Shown piece after piece: positions 28,076 to 40,273 of a stretch of 64,000 bases of DNA (its first letter is position 1; every line of letters starts with the position of its first letter). The DNA comes from Tillus elongatus. Lineage: Eukaryota; Arthropoda; Insecta; Coleoptera; Cleridae. The translations under genes were made by a program, and so were the position numbers. The stretch is from the NCBI GenBank assembly GCA_964006375.1, contig OZ023266.1:60620946-60684945 (forward strand). Direction: 5' to 3'. Under the pieces are notes generated by a model. The model searched no databases, was not told the DNA's origin, and was given only the letters and a program-made list of their open reading frames with translations.

Positions 28076-29569
28076 TACTACTTTCTAATCAAAAGGTTTC
28101 TGAAGACGGCAACATGTGTGAGTACATTTGAGATTATCAGGGTACCGTAAGCAGCGTCGTCTATCCGCCATAACCATGGGAATTAATTATTTTTAATCAC
28201 TATGATACACTTATGTGTACCAATTTTGAAAGGAATACGTGAAATATATTTTTAGGTATCAAGAAAAGTGTAAACTCAGTTTCTCAGTTTAAAACACTCT
28301 TTTAATTTTAACTTTTGAACTGGGATAAGTTTGGCTAGATCTTAATATTTTGATACCAAATATCTACTGCTGGTCTCTGTACCACTACTGTGGACCAGCC
28401 TATACAGTTAAAATAAAAGCCAAATGTACTCTTATGTCAGAAAATATGCATAAGAAATTGACACAATATTCAATTTTGACGGGATAGTGTAATCTGGTTC
28501 ATACAGCTGCCATTATAAGAAATATCATCAAACTGTCTTGATTGCTGATCATCATTTACAAGCATGTTAAGTAGGTACATTATTTACTACACTGGCTGAC
28601 AAGTCTATTTATTATTATATTGTATTTACTAGATAATATTGAATTATATCAATTAGTAACGGGCTCAAGGACTTTTAGTAATTATTAAAGTGCTGATCAT
28701 ACATTGAATTATATACCTACACGTTTCACCTGCAGATCGTGATTATTTAACTTTGTTAAATGATCGGAGAAATCTGTAGCAGCTACTATTATAGGAAAAT
28801 AACTAATAGATAGTGTAAACCAGTGGTATCCAAACGTATTCAACTACACTATGTTGGGTAGGTATATCATTACAGTCTAAACGGCGATTTGTCTTTTTGT
28901 CGTAAACATGACTGTGTCTGGCACGGTTGTTGTTTTTAGGAAAGGGTAAATGTGGCGGTTCCACATTGCCATCCGTATAGTTCGGATCCCACCCTTGGAG
29001 TTTTTTATCTCTCCAGCCAGTACCCGCCAATCTCTATGTCGAAGTTCGCAAGTGTAACGCCGTAACGAATAAATCAACGGCCTGCAAAAAGCTTATGAAG
29101 ATTTTTAGACAACGAAATTTCACCATGTGTCTTAAAAAAACCTTATCTACGTTATGATAAGTAACCCCAAAATCAAACCCCTAGCAACAATTAACTATCG
29201 ATTGGCCAAAGCTACTTATAATTATAATGCCCTATAAAACTGATAGGTTTGGGATACACCGGTACGTATTTACAATGATTTAAAATTGAAGACCATAAGT
29301 TACAAAGGCTCTACTTTTCATTTCCAGTGTTTTTGATTTTATTGCACACAATCTTATGTGTGAACCTCGATACTACCATAAAGGGGCCAAGTGCCAAGTA
29401 CGCCATCAATGATTCTACATTTCCTAATAGGTGACGCTAGGTCTAAGAGCCTCGACCTATTTTGGGAAACAATTACAAAACAAATACCATTAGTCAAACA
29501 CAGTCATTTAGTGTTGTTTTTTCGTTGTTGCCGCGTAGTTTGCCAAGTGAATGAAGAACATTGAATAAA
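28076..29569. other. Unannotated interval
   Basis: 1.5 kb of AT-rich DNA. Minus-strand frames at 28803-29077 have no motif I recognise. I see no transposon ends. Confidence 0.4.
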
Positions 29570-30179
29570 AAGACTAAAAGGAAAAGGAAAAGAAAGGGAA
29601 AGATTAAGAACAAGTGGCAATGAATATAAATCATGAACTGGAAAATTTATTCAGGCAAAGATCCGTCCTACTAGCATTGTAACTCAAGTATAACCTCTAT
29701 ACGGTTACTCGTGGTTTTAACATTGTTTTTTACTTGTAAGTCAATATGCAAATGCCGTTATAAGTGCAAAGATATTTCTGTTGAGCAGAAGTTTTTGTTT
29801 GATGATTTTTACAAAATTCAGAGCGATAACCAACAGAGCACATATCTTCCTGGGCTCACACAAATTGGAAACGTTAAGAGGCGAAGTCATGAAGTCTATG
29901 AAAGCCCATAAAAAGTCTCCGACACTGCTTAAAATAGTACAAATTTTAACAGAAAAGAAACAACTGGGCGAAAGAGTACGTAGGTAAGCGACGGCAGCAA
30001 AAAAATCTAGAAAATATTTTCCTGATCTGCGAGAATAAATCTAGGCTCATATTGAGTTATTAGTGAATTTTCGTAGAAAAAATCACTAATGGGGAGATCG
30101 CGACTTTTGAATCTTGAAAAAAATTTTGCAAATAAGCGCGAACTAGGACACCTAGAACCCATATCCGGGGTCAGTTTCA

Positions 30180-30183
<4 letters not shown>

Positions 30184-30214
<31 letters not shown>
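30184..30214. repeat. Short (TA)n tract
   Basis: About 15 TA units at the standard family A position; the shortest such tract in the window. Confidence 0.95.
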
Positions 30215-30218
<4 letters not shown>

Positions 30219-30660
30219 ACCGATAACTGAAAAAATAGTCGGCCGATTTTGAAAAAATTTGGCAGGTATCTTCCTTTTGTCAATGGCTTGGATAAGTTCG
30301 TTAGCCAGGAAAATCGGAAGGGGTTTTCCGGAAAAATTTTGAGTTTTCATTTGAAAAAAAGTTTTATCTCAAAAAATAATGAGCCGATTTTGATAAAATT
30401 TGACACGTACTTTCCTTTTGTAAATGGCTGGGATAAGTTCGGTAATCGGGAAAATCAGACGAGGTTTTCGGGGAAAATTTTGAGTTTTCATTCGAAAAAA
30501 TTTTTTATCTAAAAAAATAATGAGCCGATTTTGATAAAATTTGGCACATACCTTCCTTTTGTAGATGGATTAAATAAGTTCATTAATGAGGAAAATCGGA
30601 CGAGGTTTCTTGGGAAAATTTTGAGTTTTCATTCGAAAAAAATTTTGATCACAAAAAATA
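30215..30660. repeat. 141-bp-type units (about three)
   Basis: AAATTTGGCAGGTATCTTCC ... AAATGGCT(G/T)GGATAAG-type motifs recur at about 30240, 30380 and 30520. They are inverted relative to the array at 22294-23075. The open frame at 30249-30512 is the same repeated peptide seen there. Confidence 0.85.
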
Positions 30661-31076
30661 AAAAAGCTTTGATAACCAAATTTGGTAGGTAGGTTTACGA
30701 TATAAAAAGTAAACTACCAAAATTTGAATTTCTATGTTACAAGAAAAAAAAGTTATAGTAAAATATTTTGTGCCAGATCATTGCTACGAAAATTCACTAC
30801 CATAACGCACTTGCTACGTCCAGGCTTTTTCCTATTGAAGAGAATGCCTGCAGCCGCAAAAAATCCGAAAAGAATTCTTAGCCCCCGACTTTAACATGAA
30901 TCGGCTATACATTGCATTCAGGAACAAATTACCTGAAACCATAGCATCATACACATACTTTTGCGACACATTTAAAAAAGATTTTTTTCACTTACGGTTT
31001 GGTTGTCCAAGACCAGACACTTGCTCAAATTGTGATTTATATCAAAACAAAATGATATGCTCCGCAAATTTGATTG

Positions 31077-31774
31077 GGTAAAGGTACTTTCGGGGCGCGT
31101 GTTCGATTTGTATACAGACGTGTTTTAGGGTGTAGATGACCAAAATCACAATAAAAATTAGGGCAGAAGCCAACTTTTGGAATTATTGAGACATTTTTGT
31201 AGGAAAAACGTAAGTTGTCCTCACTTTTGCGCCATGTTTTTGTCATATTTTACACATTTTCGGGGGTCGTTCGTTTTATATCAAGCTAAAGAAGGGTGTA
31301 TTCCACTATTCTAATCCATTTTTACATAGTTAGTGCATCCCCTTAACTGTTTATGTGTCTCTGAAAATTACCCTTCTTTTCATCATATAACCGATCCTAA
31401 GTTAAAATTGACATTTAACATATAAAGTCAACTTAAAGTCAAATGTCAATTTCAACTTATACGATGAAAAGAAGAAATAATTTTCAGAGACACATAAACA
31501 GTTAAGGGGGTGCACTAACTATGTGAAAATGAATTAGAATAGTGGAATACATCATTCTTTAGCTCTATATAAAACGAACAACCCCCGAAAATGTGTAAAA
31601 CATGTCGCAAAAGTGAGTACAACTTACGTTTCTCCTACAAAAGTTTCCAAATAACTCCAAAAGTTGGCTTCTGCCCTCATTTTTATTGTGTTTTTCGTCA
31701 TCTACACCCTAAAACACATCTATATACAAAATTTCATAAAAATCGAACACGAGCCCCGAAAGTAAACCTTTACC
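31077..31774. mobile_element. Foldback MITE, 698 bp
   Basis: The two halves are inverted copies along almost the whole length: GGTAAAGGTACTTTCGGGGC at the left pairs with the right end (GCCCCGAAAGTAAACCTTTAC), and the centre near 31405-31430 folds as well. The inner arms pair over TTAACTGTTTATGTGTCTCT / AGAGACACATAAACAGTTAA. No protein is encoded. It interrupts the pseudogene after the DTCSNC block. I could not settle a target duplication. Confidence 0.85.
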
Positions 31775-32829
31775 TCTGTGGTGTCAAAAACTAGAATTTT
31801 ATCAGAGAAGCGCAGAACGTGCAAGAACGGCAACGGAAGAAGATGGCGTTAAACCTCAAAAACGAACTTCCGATAGCAGTATGACGATTATCGACTTAGA
31901 TCAAGTTATCCTCATTCCAACATTAACACATAATCATATGTTTTACAGCCGACAGTTGTCCTGCTATATCTTGCTGATCCACATTTTGGCTAACAGTTCT
32001 GCACACATGTGCCTATGAAATGAGTCATCCATTGATAGAGGGGGCAATAAAATTTCTCCTGCTCTTTTCAAAGTTTTGTAAAAACAAAGTTACCCTTTCT
32101 AGAAAAAACTTATAATTTGGCCAGACAACTATATCACCTAAAATAAAAAGCACATGCTACTATTTTTGATGATCTATATGGTAGCAACCGGGCAGTTTCA
32201 CAGCATTCAGCAAAAGTTTTTGAAGAGCGGTCATTCATATTTGGCGTGTGACCGCCATTTTGCACAAATTAAGAAACACAAGCGTGTTACGGAGATCTAT
32301 GTCCCGAACGATGTAGAAAAAATAATAACACAGGCGCGTCACAATAACCGCACTGTTGTCCGTTTATTATAAAGGCAAGATTCTAAGGATTTTAAAATTG
32401 CATTCGACGATCTCTTAAATACAGCAAAATTAAATATTGCTTCAATATGTTGGATCCAAATTTAAAGGAAGATCCGACAAAAGTGAGAACCAAGAAAAGG
32501 TTAAATGAGTGGACATTGGACCATTTTTAACGTGGTTAAGAAGGGAGAAAGCATTAATGACATGAAACAAATTCAAATTCCACCGCCTCAGTGCAAAAAC
32601 AAAGTTTCCGCAGAAAAAATTGAAAAATTTGGATAATATGCTAGATTAAATATTAAGTGATCATTTATTTAAGTAATTACAATATTTTTCTTGAATATTC
32701 TTTCATAATCAACTTATAGAGTGGAATGTTCGAAATTTACAAAAATAAAATGAAATAAAATAATGTAGGAATAATGAATCAAGCTGTAAACGATTTCAGT
32801 GTCAAACAATATTAAATCAGCTGACAGTT

Positions 32830-33528
32830 TGCCACATTCAAATGAAGTAATGGTTCAACAATTACCAATCAAGTTAGCAGACATGTAACATTACTTCACG
32901 AAGGGTATTCATAACGTTATGTTGTCCAGCAGCTTGAGGTTGTACAGGGAACTGTATGGAAATTTTGGAAAAGATAAAGGGAAACAAGTACCATAACGAG
33001 GTGACCAAATACATGTTAAAGTAAAAATGATAAGCGTTTTCTTCGATTGCAAGCCGATCTACATCGAAGATCATGATAGGGCAAGCGGCACAAAAATTGT
33101 GACCAAACTGTCAGTATTAGCTTAAGAGACGCTAACTGGAGACCTAAACGGCCTGCAGAATTACGTAAATTAACTAGAGAGCATCGTCAGAGAACATGTC
33201 AATTTGATAGAGAACGCTTGCACTGGCTACTTCGTCATTGGAGTCCTGTCATGTTTAGTGATAAGTCTAAGTGTGCTTTGTTGGGTAATGATGGACATGT
33301 AGTAAGAGTTTGTAGGACACACGTAGAGCGTATTATGCCAAATACAGTGCATAAAACTGTCCCTTTTGGTGGTGGATCCATAATAGTGTGAGGTGGTATG
33401 ACATTAAACACTTCACGGACCTTAGTATACACCCAACGGAACACTAACAACTCGGGGGTACATTCACGAGATACTGCAGCATGCAGTGATCCACTAGCCA
33501 ATGTTGTTGGTTTAAGTTTATCTTAATA
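32830..33528 (+). pseudogene. Tc1-like transposase fragment, dead
   Basis: In broken frames: an N-terminal helix-turn-helix-like stretch (QQLEVVQGTVWKFWKR), NWRPKRPAELRKLTREHRQR near 33140-33195, the first catalytic block (VMFSDKSKCALLGNDG, D within FSDKS), IMPNTVHKTVPFGGGSIIVW near 33340-33390, and the start of the following block up to 33517. Tc1 transposases cut and paste at TA sites. Downstream catalytic blocks are absent here, and a full-length LINE begins exactly where homology stops; I did not find the rest beyond 38795. Confidence 0.72.
33518..33528. repeat. Target-site duplication of LINE B, 3' side
   Basis: TTATCTTAATA, exactly repeated at 38785-38795. Confidence 0.88.
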
Positions 33529-33599
33529 CTTTTTTCCCTTAGGGCTCGTCCGCATCTTTCCCGCCCCGATAGCACCGCAGCCTTTGGCTTATTGTGCAT

Positions 33600-36500
33600 G
33601 CCCTTTGTCTTTTCTACTCCACTCATTCCAAAATCACCGTGCCTTGAACTAGTCTGCACAGCAATTGGTAAGGTCAAGTTTTATATTGCTTTGTCTTCGG
33701 TCTAGGCTGTTCGTAGATCAGTTGTCTTTTGCGGTCCAGCGCTTTAAACTCGCACGAGATATGCTGGGCTGATTCATCACCCTCGCCGCAGAGTCTGAAT
33801 GTCAGGTCCTCTTCGAACCGCCCCATTTTATGCAGGTGTTTTTTGACGGCTATGTGTCACGTCAAGAGTTCTGTTATGCTCCTGAGCTGTTCTCTGCTAA
33901 GATTTAGCAGCTCCACAGCTCTGTTTGAACTGGGCTCCCCAATTATTGTTTTTCCATGTCTGAGCCCTGGACAGTCTGCCCAGTACAATTTATGTTCGTT
34001 TTTGACCCAGGACTTAATGGATCCTCTGGTAGTGCTCTTCGTCACGCCCAGAAGCGGTTCTGGTCACATAAATTGTTCTGCTGACCCTCTCTTCGCGAGA
34101 CTCTCAGATTATTCATTGCCTTTGACCACCGAGTGACCCGGCACCCAGATGAGGGTGACCTCATTCTGCCCAGCCAGGTCGCTCGTCTCGTCTCGGCATT
34201 CACTTACCAGCCTGGAATTTACCCGTAGGCTACTTAGGGCCTTAGGGGCTGCAGTCTGTCTCTGGCTATGAGAATCCGCTTGTTGGTGTAGCCCCTCCTC
34301 TTGTTCTCTCGCACGCAGTGTAAGATGGCATACATTTCGGCCAGAAATACCGTTGCATGAGCTCCGAGGGAAATACTGCGACTTACCCTAGGTCCTTTCG
34401 AATAAACGCCTGTCCCCGTCCCACAATCCCCGCCGGATCCGTCCGTAAACCAGAGGAGGGCGTCCTGCGGTAAGCTCGGCGTCTCCCCCCGCCATGCGTC
34501 GCGGTCGGGGATATCAAATGTAAAATTGTTTTCACTGCAGATTCGCGGGATTGAGAAGTCTGACCTCATTTCAAGCATGAGCTCCTTCACGATCTCCTGA
34601 ATTTTGCAGTGGCCTCTGCAGCCTGGGTTGATCTTAGGTCTATCATTACAGGCTAGTCTCTATAGTCCTAGCCTAGCCTCCCCCATGATAACTAAGTGTA
34701 GGAGGGGCAGATCCAGCAACACCTCCATGGCGGCTGTTGGGGTTGAAGTCATGACCCCTGTGATGACCGGCAAGCCATCCTTTGGATCTTGCCTAGTTTT
34801 TGTTTGGCACTGGATTGTGGCACATTAGGCCACCAGACCAGTGCCGTGTATGTTAACGATGGCCTGACCACCATTGTGTACCGCCAGTGGGTACTAGGAC
34901 TTAGTCCCCACGTTTTTCTATATAGCCGCCTAGTGACAGCTAGGGACATAACTGCCTTACGCAGTGTTTTTTCACCGTTACCATTCCAGGTTAGCTTGGA
35001 GTCCAATACGACCCCAAGTATTTTACCTACCTGGCCACTGGAATGTCTCTACCTTATAGAGTGAGAGTTCTGTGTCTCTCCCACTTCCTCCTCCTCGTAA
35101 ACGGTATGACGGTTGCTTTCGCGGGGCTCACCCCGAGCCCTTGGCCAACCGTCCACCTTTCCACTTTCAGTACTGTCTGCATGCGCTCCCATACTGATTG
35201 TGTAACCTTTTCTTGGACTATGATGACAATGTCGTCCGCATAGCTCTGTACCTCGTACCCCCTCCCTTCAACCCAACAGGCCGTCCACGACTAGGCCCCA
35301 GAGCAGGGGAGATCGCTCCCCTGCATACCCCCCCCCCCAACCCCCACCAGCAGAGTCCCTCCCGCTAGTAAGGTGAACACCGCCCTGTCCCTGAGCATGG
35401 ACCGATCCACCTGCAGCAGGTCTCCTCTATTTCCAGCTCCCTGACAGCTTCCAGTACCGATCTAAATGAGGTGTTGCTGAAAGCCCCCAACGCCACCTCC
35501 CTGTTCTCCTACGTATTCTCCAGTTTCAGCACCTGTTGGTGCAGTGCTGTTTCTGTTGAGACTCCTGCTCTGTATGCATATTGTCTGCAGTGTAGGGGAT
35601 ATGCAGCACACCGCCCCTAATGTGCCGGTCAAGCAGTTTTTCCATTGTTTTTAGCAAGAAGGACATAAGACTTATTGGCCTCAGGGACGTTGTCTGGTCT
35701 GTTGGATGTCTAGGTTCAGGAATGAATACAACCCTGGCCAGTCTCCATGCCCTCGGAATATACCCAAAAGCCAGTCTGACCCTCAAAATGATGGTAATCG
35801 CGGGCGCCAGTATGTCTATAGCCTGTTGGAGCATGATGGGCATTATTCCATCGAATCCCGGGGATATGAATGGCTTAAAGCTGTTACTGGCCCATCCAAT
35901 TTTACTCCAGGTAACCACCCCTTTAGCGAATGTCCAGTCCACTCTAGATGCCCGCCTGTACGGCGCCTCTATTTCTGAGTGTTCCCAGTCTGGAGGTCTA
36001 TTATGTTGCTGCCGGGAAAGTGCGTCCGTAGTACGACTTCCATAGTTTCCTCTCCCGATCTTGTAAAGCTTCCCGTCGATGTTTTAAGGGCGCCTATGTT
36101 GGTCTGAGTGCCCTTGGACAGGATATTGTGTAGTCGAGCACCCTCGGATGTGTTCTCCACTTCCTAGCAGTGCCTCCTCCACGACTTCTTCCTGGCGTCT
36201 CCCAGTCTTTTGTTGTAGCTTATTAGGGCATGTTTATATTCATCCCTGGCCGCGTTGAACAGCTTACGAACCTACGTCCTCCTTTGGCTGAGGTCTTAGT
36301 TCCATCATGGGACGTTTCTGGCGGACGCCCTCATTTGCAGTACGCAGTTGGCGCTATAGGCCGAGGTGATTGCGTTTCGCACTTGGGCTGCCGCAACCTC
36401 GAGATCTATTGAATTGTCTGCGGTACTCTTAACCCCCCGCAGTTCCACTGCTAGGTTTCCTTGTAGGCTTCCCAGTCCGCCTTGCGAGGGTCCCGGTAGC

Positions 36501-37320
36501 ATACCGTTTGTCTTTCGACTTTGGCGATTTAAAACCGAATGTATCTCACTTCCCCAGACACACCCAGTTCTTAACAAAATCACATAGAAACTGGGTGGAA
36601 ACTGTTGGATCTAAAACTTCCTCACGCCGTGTTGTGACAAAGGTCGGTTTATTACCTTTATTCAACACCAAGTGAGTGGTGAGACACGAAGTAACGTGCC
36701 GCCACCTAGTTGCGGAACCAAGTGGTATATTGTCACGCCAGCTCCAAATAACACAAAGTGTTAAAAAGGAGACTGTATACAACCAACTAACGATTTAGTG
36801 AATTGTCAGCCCTGCTCCATTTCTACACTAATATAGAGATAAACTATGTAAGGCTAGATGCATTATCGCAACAATGTCTAGATTCAATTTCATAAAGAAT
36901 TGTAAAAGTTACTCACCTCTAGAGTTTGTATCAGAGCTTCCCAACAACTCATGGTGCGCGTTCGCATCCATGCCGATGATGGTCTGCAATCCACCTGCTC
37001 TGCTACCCACCATCAGCTGCTCCAATTCCTTGGGCGGAGGAGGGTCTGTGCTGTCCCCTGGTAGATAGGCCGATATGACAGTAATGTCCCTCTGCCCATT
37101 CGCTCCTCCACATCGGATTTTGATGGTTGCCAGGTTCCTCGAACATAAATTCGTTAAAGGCAGAAACTCTATCCCTTCCCTGACAAAAATGCAAACCCTC
37201 GGGTTCTCGCTGGATCTGCTGTAGATGAGCTTTCCAGCAGCTCCGCCGAGTCCCTTGATCTCTTCCTTATAGAAGTACGGTTCCTGGATAAGGGCCACAT
37301 CCGTGTTCCTCAGAGCCACA
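33600..37320 (-). pseudogene. LINE B ORF2 (endonuclease-RT-RNase H), broken
   Basis: Reading the minus strand: an endonuclease/exonuclease/phosphatase domain at 37319-36909 (DVALIQEPYF, ITVISAYLPGDS, IIGMDANAHHELLGSSDTNS); after the insert, KPTFVTTRREEVLD (36650-36600); a linker like LINE A (36583-36305); RT blocks such as LRPISLMSFLLKTMEKLLDR (35700-35630) and MDSKLTWNG (35006); then RNase H with FTDGSGG and FLAEMYAILH (34460-34330). The third RNase H block reads ARDRLQ where LINE A has ATDSQ. Frames change many times. The endonuclease nicks target DNA to prime reverse transcription, and this copy shows what LINE A lost. Plus-strand frames at 33729-36587 are shadows. Confidence 0.88.
36668..36868 (-). 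mobile_element. Family C element, 5'-truncated, inside LINE B
   Basis: It splits LINE B codons for LNLDIV and LNKGNKPTF. A candidate 5-bp duplication CAACA lies at 36663-36667 and 36869-36873. On the minus strand it reads from GCATCTAGCCTTACATAG to CACCACTCACTTGG. It is homologous to the 3' parts of the copies at 49687-50034 and 57322-57582. Confidence 0.75.
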
Positions 37321-37370
37321 GTAGTCTGGCCGTCGCTGCCCTACTGTGTTGAAGGTTGACCTGAAGGAAC

Positions 37371-38426
37371 CTAAGTCCTATCAACCCCGGGTTGCTTCCC
37401 CAGTGGGCGGAAGCTAACCCTTGCCAGGCCCCAGAATGCCTTGAAGGAGGTTCCTTCAAGGGCTTTGTGAGACACCTGGTCGATCGAGATGTCCAGAGTC
37501 CTTTCTCCTCTGCCTTCCTGCTTATACCGACCAGTGCCGTGTCCCCAGTTCAAGGTTCTGGATTTCAATCTTCTGACCACCGCCTCATGCGAGACGATAT
37601 CAGGGATCCGTACGAGGACCTTGTGTTTCTTTGGAAGTTCCTTGGGCTCGACGGCTGTCAAGTCCGCCCCCTCCCAAATCTGACTTAGGCCCCCGATCGT
37701 TTTGCACAGCTAGTCTTGCGACTGCGGGCAGGCACAGGTTATCCAGAGGATGCCCCCCCGTCAGGCGCGCCCGGTGAAATTGAGGCGGGCTCTTCACTTC
37801 CTGAAGAGGGTCCACCGCAGCTACCACCGCAGCCTAGATCAAGTCCGCCTTCCCCTGGTCTAACGTGACCTCAGGATGGCGTCTCTCAATCACCGCCATC
37901 CCGAGGACCTCGGCAGCCTTCCTATACGAGACATTCTGCGCCGTTGTTCCGGGCCTCGCCCTTTTGGGACGTCTATCTGTAGTAGGCGTTCTAGAGTCCG
38001 AGCGCGGCCTCTTCCGACTCGCCTTCCCCTCTTGCGCTTTTACAGGTTTCTCGACACGCCCCGGTCGCCATTTTCTGCGCCCCCGGAGCTTCTTTCTTTG
38101 CGCCCCGGAATGATGCTTGAACTCCAGGGACAGTCTCTCTACCCCTGCAGTAAGGTACTCACTGGTGAAGGGGCCCCCAGAGTCCGCGGACATCACCGCC
38201 CTCAGGTGGGACCCAGCCTCAGCTTGGGTGTCGGGGACAGGTCCGTGGCCGAAGCTACCCCCTGATCCCCCGTATCTACGTCGGTCGTGAGACCTCCAGA
38301 GTCCGCAGACGCTGCCGCCCCCTGGCTCTTCTCCGTTTCTTGAAGAGATTCAAGGCACGAGTCTATAGCCGGAGCCAATCCTCGAGCCTCATTGGTTTTG
38401 GTTTTATTTATATTTCTTTTCTTCAT
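37371..38426 (-). pseudogene. LINE B ORF1 (gag-like), broken
   Basis: It starts at an ATG at 38426 (MKKRNINKTKTNEARGLAP), about 358 bp inside the element's 5' end, and continues through at least four frames to about 37371. The middle part is strongly basic and proline/serine-rich (KKLRGRRKWRPGRVEKPV, RKRPRSDSR), as expected for the RNA-binding ORF1 protein of an I-superfamily LINE. The last part (HKVLVRIPDIVSHEAVVRRL) may correspond to the conserved ORF1 core. I see no clear CCHC knuckle, which may be lost to frameshifts. Confidence 0.7.
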
Positions 38427-38784
38427 GTTGTTCCCACGAGAATGGGGGAAATACTGTCCACACCATAAAAACCCCCTGTGTGGTGCAAGGCGGATTACTC
38501 TGGAGGGTTGCCTGGTACTCCAGAGGTTCCGTTCACGACACCATCACCCTGATGCCATCCATCACTAGGCACGGGTCACGTGACACCGTGGATTGGGGGT
38601 TTTCTCAACATCCACGTCTAGATTCGTCATGTTTAATTATAAGCAGGGCCTTCTCGTGCAGGATGCGACTCTTGACCGCGCATGGCGGTCTTGGGGAAAG
38701 CTTCATCGAAAGCTCATGTTGTTTCCGCTTCCTCAGCTTTTTTCCCCTGGAGTGCTTTGCCCCCGACTCCTCGACCCCTACTGA

Positions 38785-38795
38785 TTATCTTAATA
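38785..38795. repeat. Target-site duplication of LINE B, 5' side
   Basis: TTATCTTAATA, an exact match to 33518-33528. Confidence 0.88.
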
Positions 38796-40273
38796 ACTAG
38801 TAAAATATTCACAGACTTAATTGACCCGTATGCAGCACCCACTCTTTCTTCTTGTTGAATATTGTAAAGTGTGCGTAATAAAATAAGATATAATGGCTTT
38901 CAACAGGCGTAAGCAGATAATTTGCCAAGAATTGACTCATTTATGATGACATAATTCTTTTTGATAGAACAATGTTGTCTGAGTTAATTACAGATAATTA
39001 ATGGAATGACATCCAATAATTTCGTTAATTAATAACCATGATTTTGCCGGTTGTTAATACTAAAAGTAATATGTAAAGTTAAACATACCCTGACCACATG
39101 GAAATTACAACCTAACTTAATAACGTATGATAAAAATTTTAACATTATATTACTGACATTCATTGTTAAAGTGAGGAGGCACTTACACTCAAACAGATAA
39201 CTTTGGATTTTTGCTTTTATCCCGCTTTATAACTTTGCACCATTGCTTTCTAATTGGAACAACAAAATATAGTTTCTCTGGAGTTTTTATAGTCGTATTT
39301 GTACACATTGGTACTATACAGTATTTATATAAACTTTATTTTCCCTACTATAAAATAAAATCATGCGCAGAAGCCAATATTCTACCAATAACTTGCAACA
39401 CAGGATGTAAACTCAGAAAAGCAAGTTCATTGATGAATATTGTACTGTTTTGTGACGTCATAGATCATGTCACAAAAGAGTCGTGATGCAAACCAATGAT
39501 GAAATTCGCATTTTCAAATATTTTTTTGCATTGTTATTTTGTAGTATGTGAAATGAAAAAATATTAAAAATCATCTTTGGGGGATGTCTATTAAATGTGA
39601 CAAGAGAAAAAACATGCAAATTGTCTGGAGCGTTGGCACGTGCTGTACTTATGGAGTAAGATAATTTTCTGAACGAAGCTATCTGAAGACGTCTAGCATG
39701 CATCGAAGTTGTGTAACACTTGTACAGGAAACGGAAGTAAACACTGGGTATTTAGTTCAAAATTGTAACAAATCTATCAAGTTGATATACTTTCAATAAA
39801 TACAGATGTAAAAACTTATTCTCTGGCTTAACATGACATTGTTTTCTTCTTTTGCGGAATCAGTAGGTTACGCGTCGGTTGAGGCAAACAGACTGGCGCA
39901 TTTGAACTACACATTTGAATTGCTGCCGTTAGCTACTGGCTCTGCATTACTAACATGGCAGTTGGCAGATGACGTTGATAGATGGCTTCGTTAGACAGCT
40001 TTGCTAACTTTTCAAGTGACTTTTGGTTAACCTAGATCTAAGAAATTTTCTTGAGATTCTCTTCAAACTAGTCATCATTAGCCGATGACGTCATCGAGAT
40101 ATGCTCTGATTTCATCGTTCTATTAGCTTGGACACCCGTCAATTTATTGAATTGGGCTGACTGTTAAAAAAAGTAAATGGTAATTAGCTGTGTTCACCAA
40201 GCCCATTTTAATATATATAGTGCATCTTTAATTATCGCATATTTTCGTGAAACAGTGGCGTTGCTGGGTTCGG
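38796..40273. other. Unannotated interval
   Basis: AT-rich DNA. The 91-codon plus-strand frame at 39211-39486 and the minus-strand frame at 39470-39703 show no motif. I did not find the missing Tc1 3' part here. Confidence 0.4.

Larger units (their letters stand above)
30056..30830 (-). mobile_element. Family A element, copy A3 (inside a pseudogene)
   Basis: Reverse complement of copy A2 without the LINE: hairpin (30060-30090), the block ending GGGGTCAGTTTCAATT, (TA)n at 30184-30214, about three 141-bp units (30215-30660), the body, and the terminal motif CATAACGCACTTGCTACGTC at 30803-30822. It separates two parts of the 29570-32640 pseudogene, so it is a clean insertion into known sequence. 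Confidence 0.8.
29570..32640 (+). pseudogene. Pseudogene of an insect repeat-associated protein family (DUF7869-like), interrupted
   Basis: Scattered frames read, in order: a basic stretch and CKCRYKCKDISVEQKFLFDD (29740-29800); RLYIAFRNKLPETIASYTYF, DTFKKDFFHLRFGCPRPDTC and SNC (30900-31040); TLTHNHMFYSRQLSCY near 31920-31970; then MLLFLMIYMVATGQFHSIQQ, GHSYLACDRHFAQI and YVPNDVEKIITQARH (32154-32340). I recognise this succession (CRxKC, DTCxxC, MFYxRQLSCYN, LFLMxY, HSYLxCDRxF) as a large insect protein family common in repeat-rich genomes; DUF7869 is my best name for it, uncertain and from memory. Two inserts (30056-30830 and 31077-31774) and several stops break it. Function unknown. Confidence 0.65.
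33529..38784 (-). mobile_element. LINE B: full-length LOA-like retrotransposon, dead
   Basis: Between exact 11-bp duplications lies a 5.26-kb element on the minus strand: 5' region (38784-38427), ORF1, ORF2 with endonuclease, RT and RNase H, and a 3' UTR ending in a short A-rich tail at 33529-33535. The 3' part is homologous to LINE A (3' UTR TGCGGTGCTATCGGGGCG shared). It is broken by stops, frameshifts and a 201-bp insert. It landed in or beside a Tc1 fragment. Confidence 0.92.

Noticed and set aside
33729..36587. Plus-strand frames of 60-141 codons across this region
   Set aside because: They are antisense shadows of the minus-strand LINE, whose RT, RNase H and endonuclease motifs are unambiguous.
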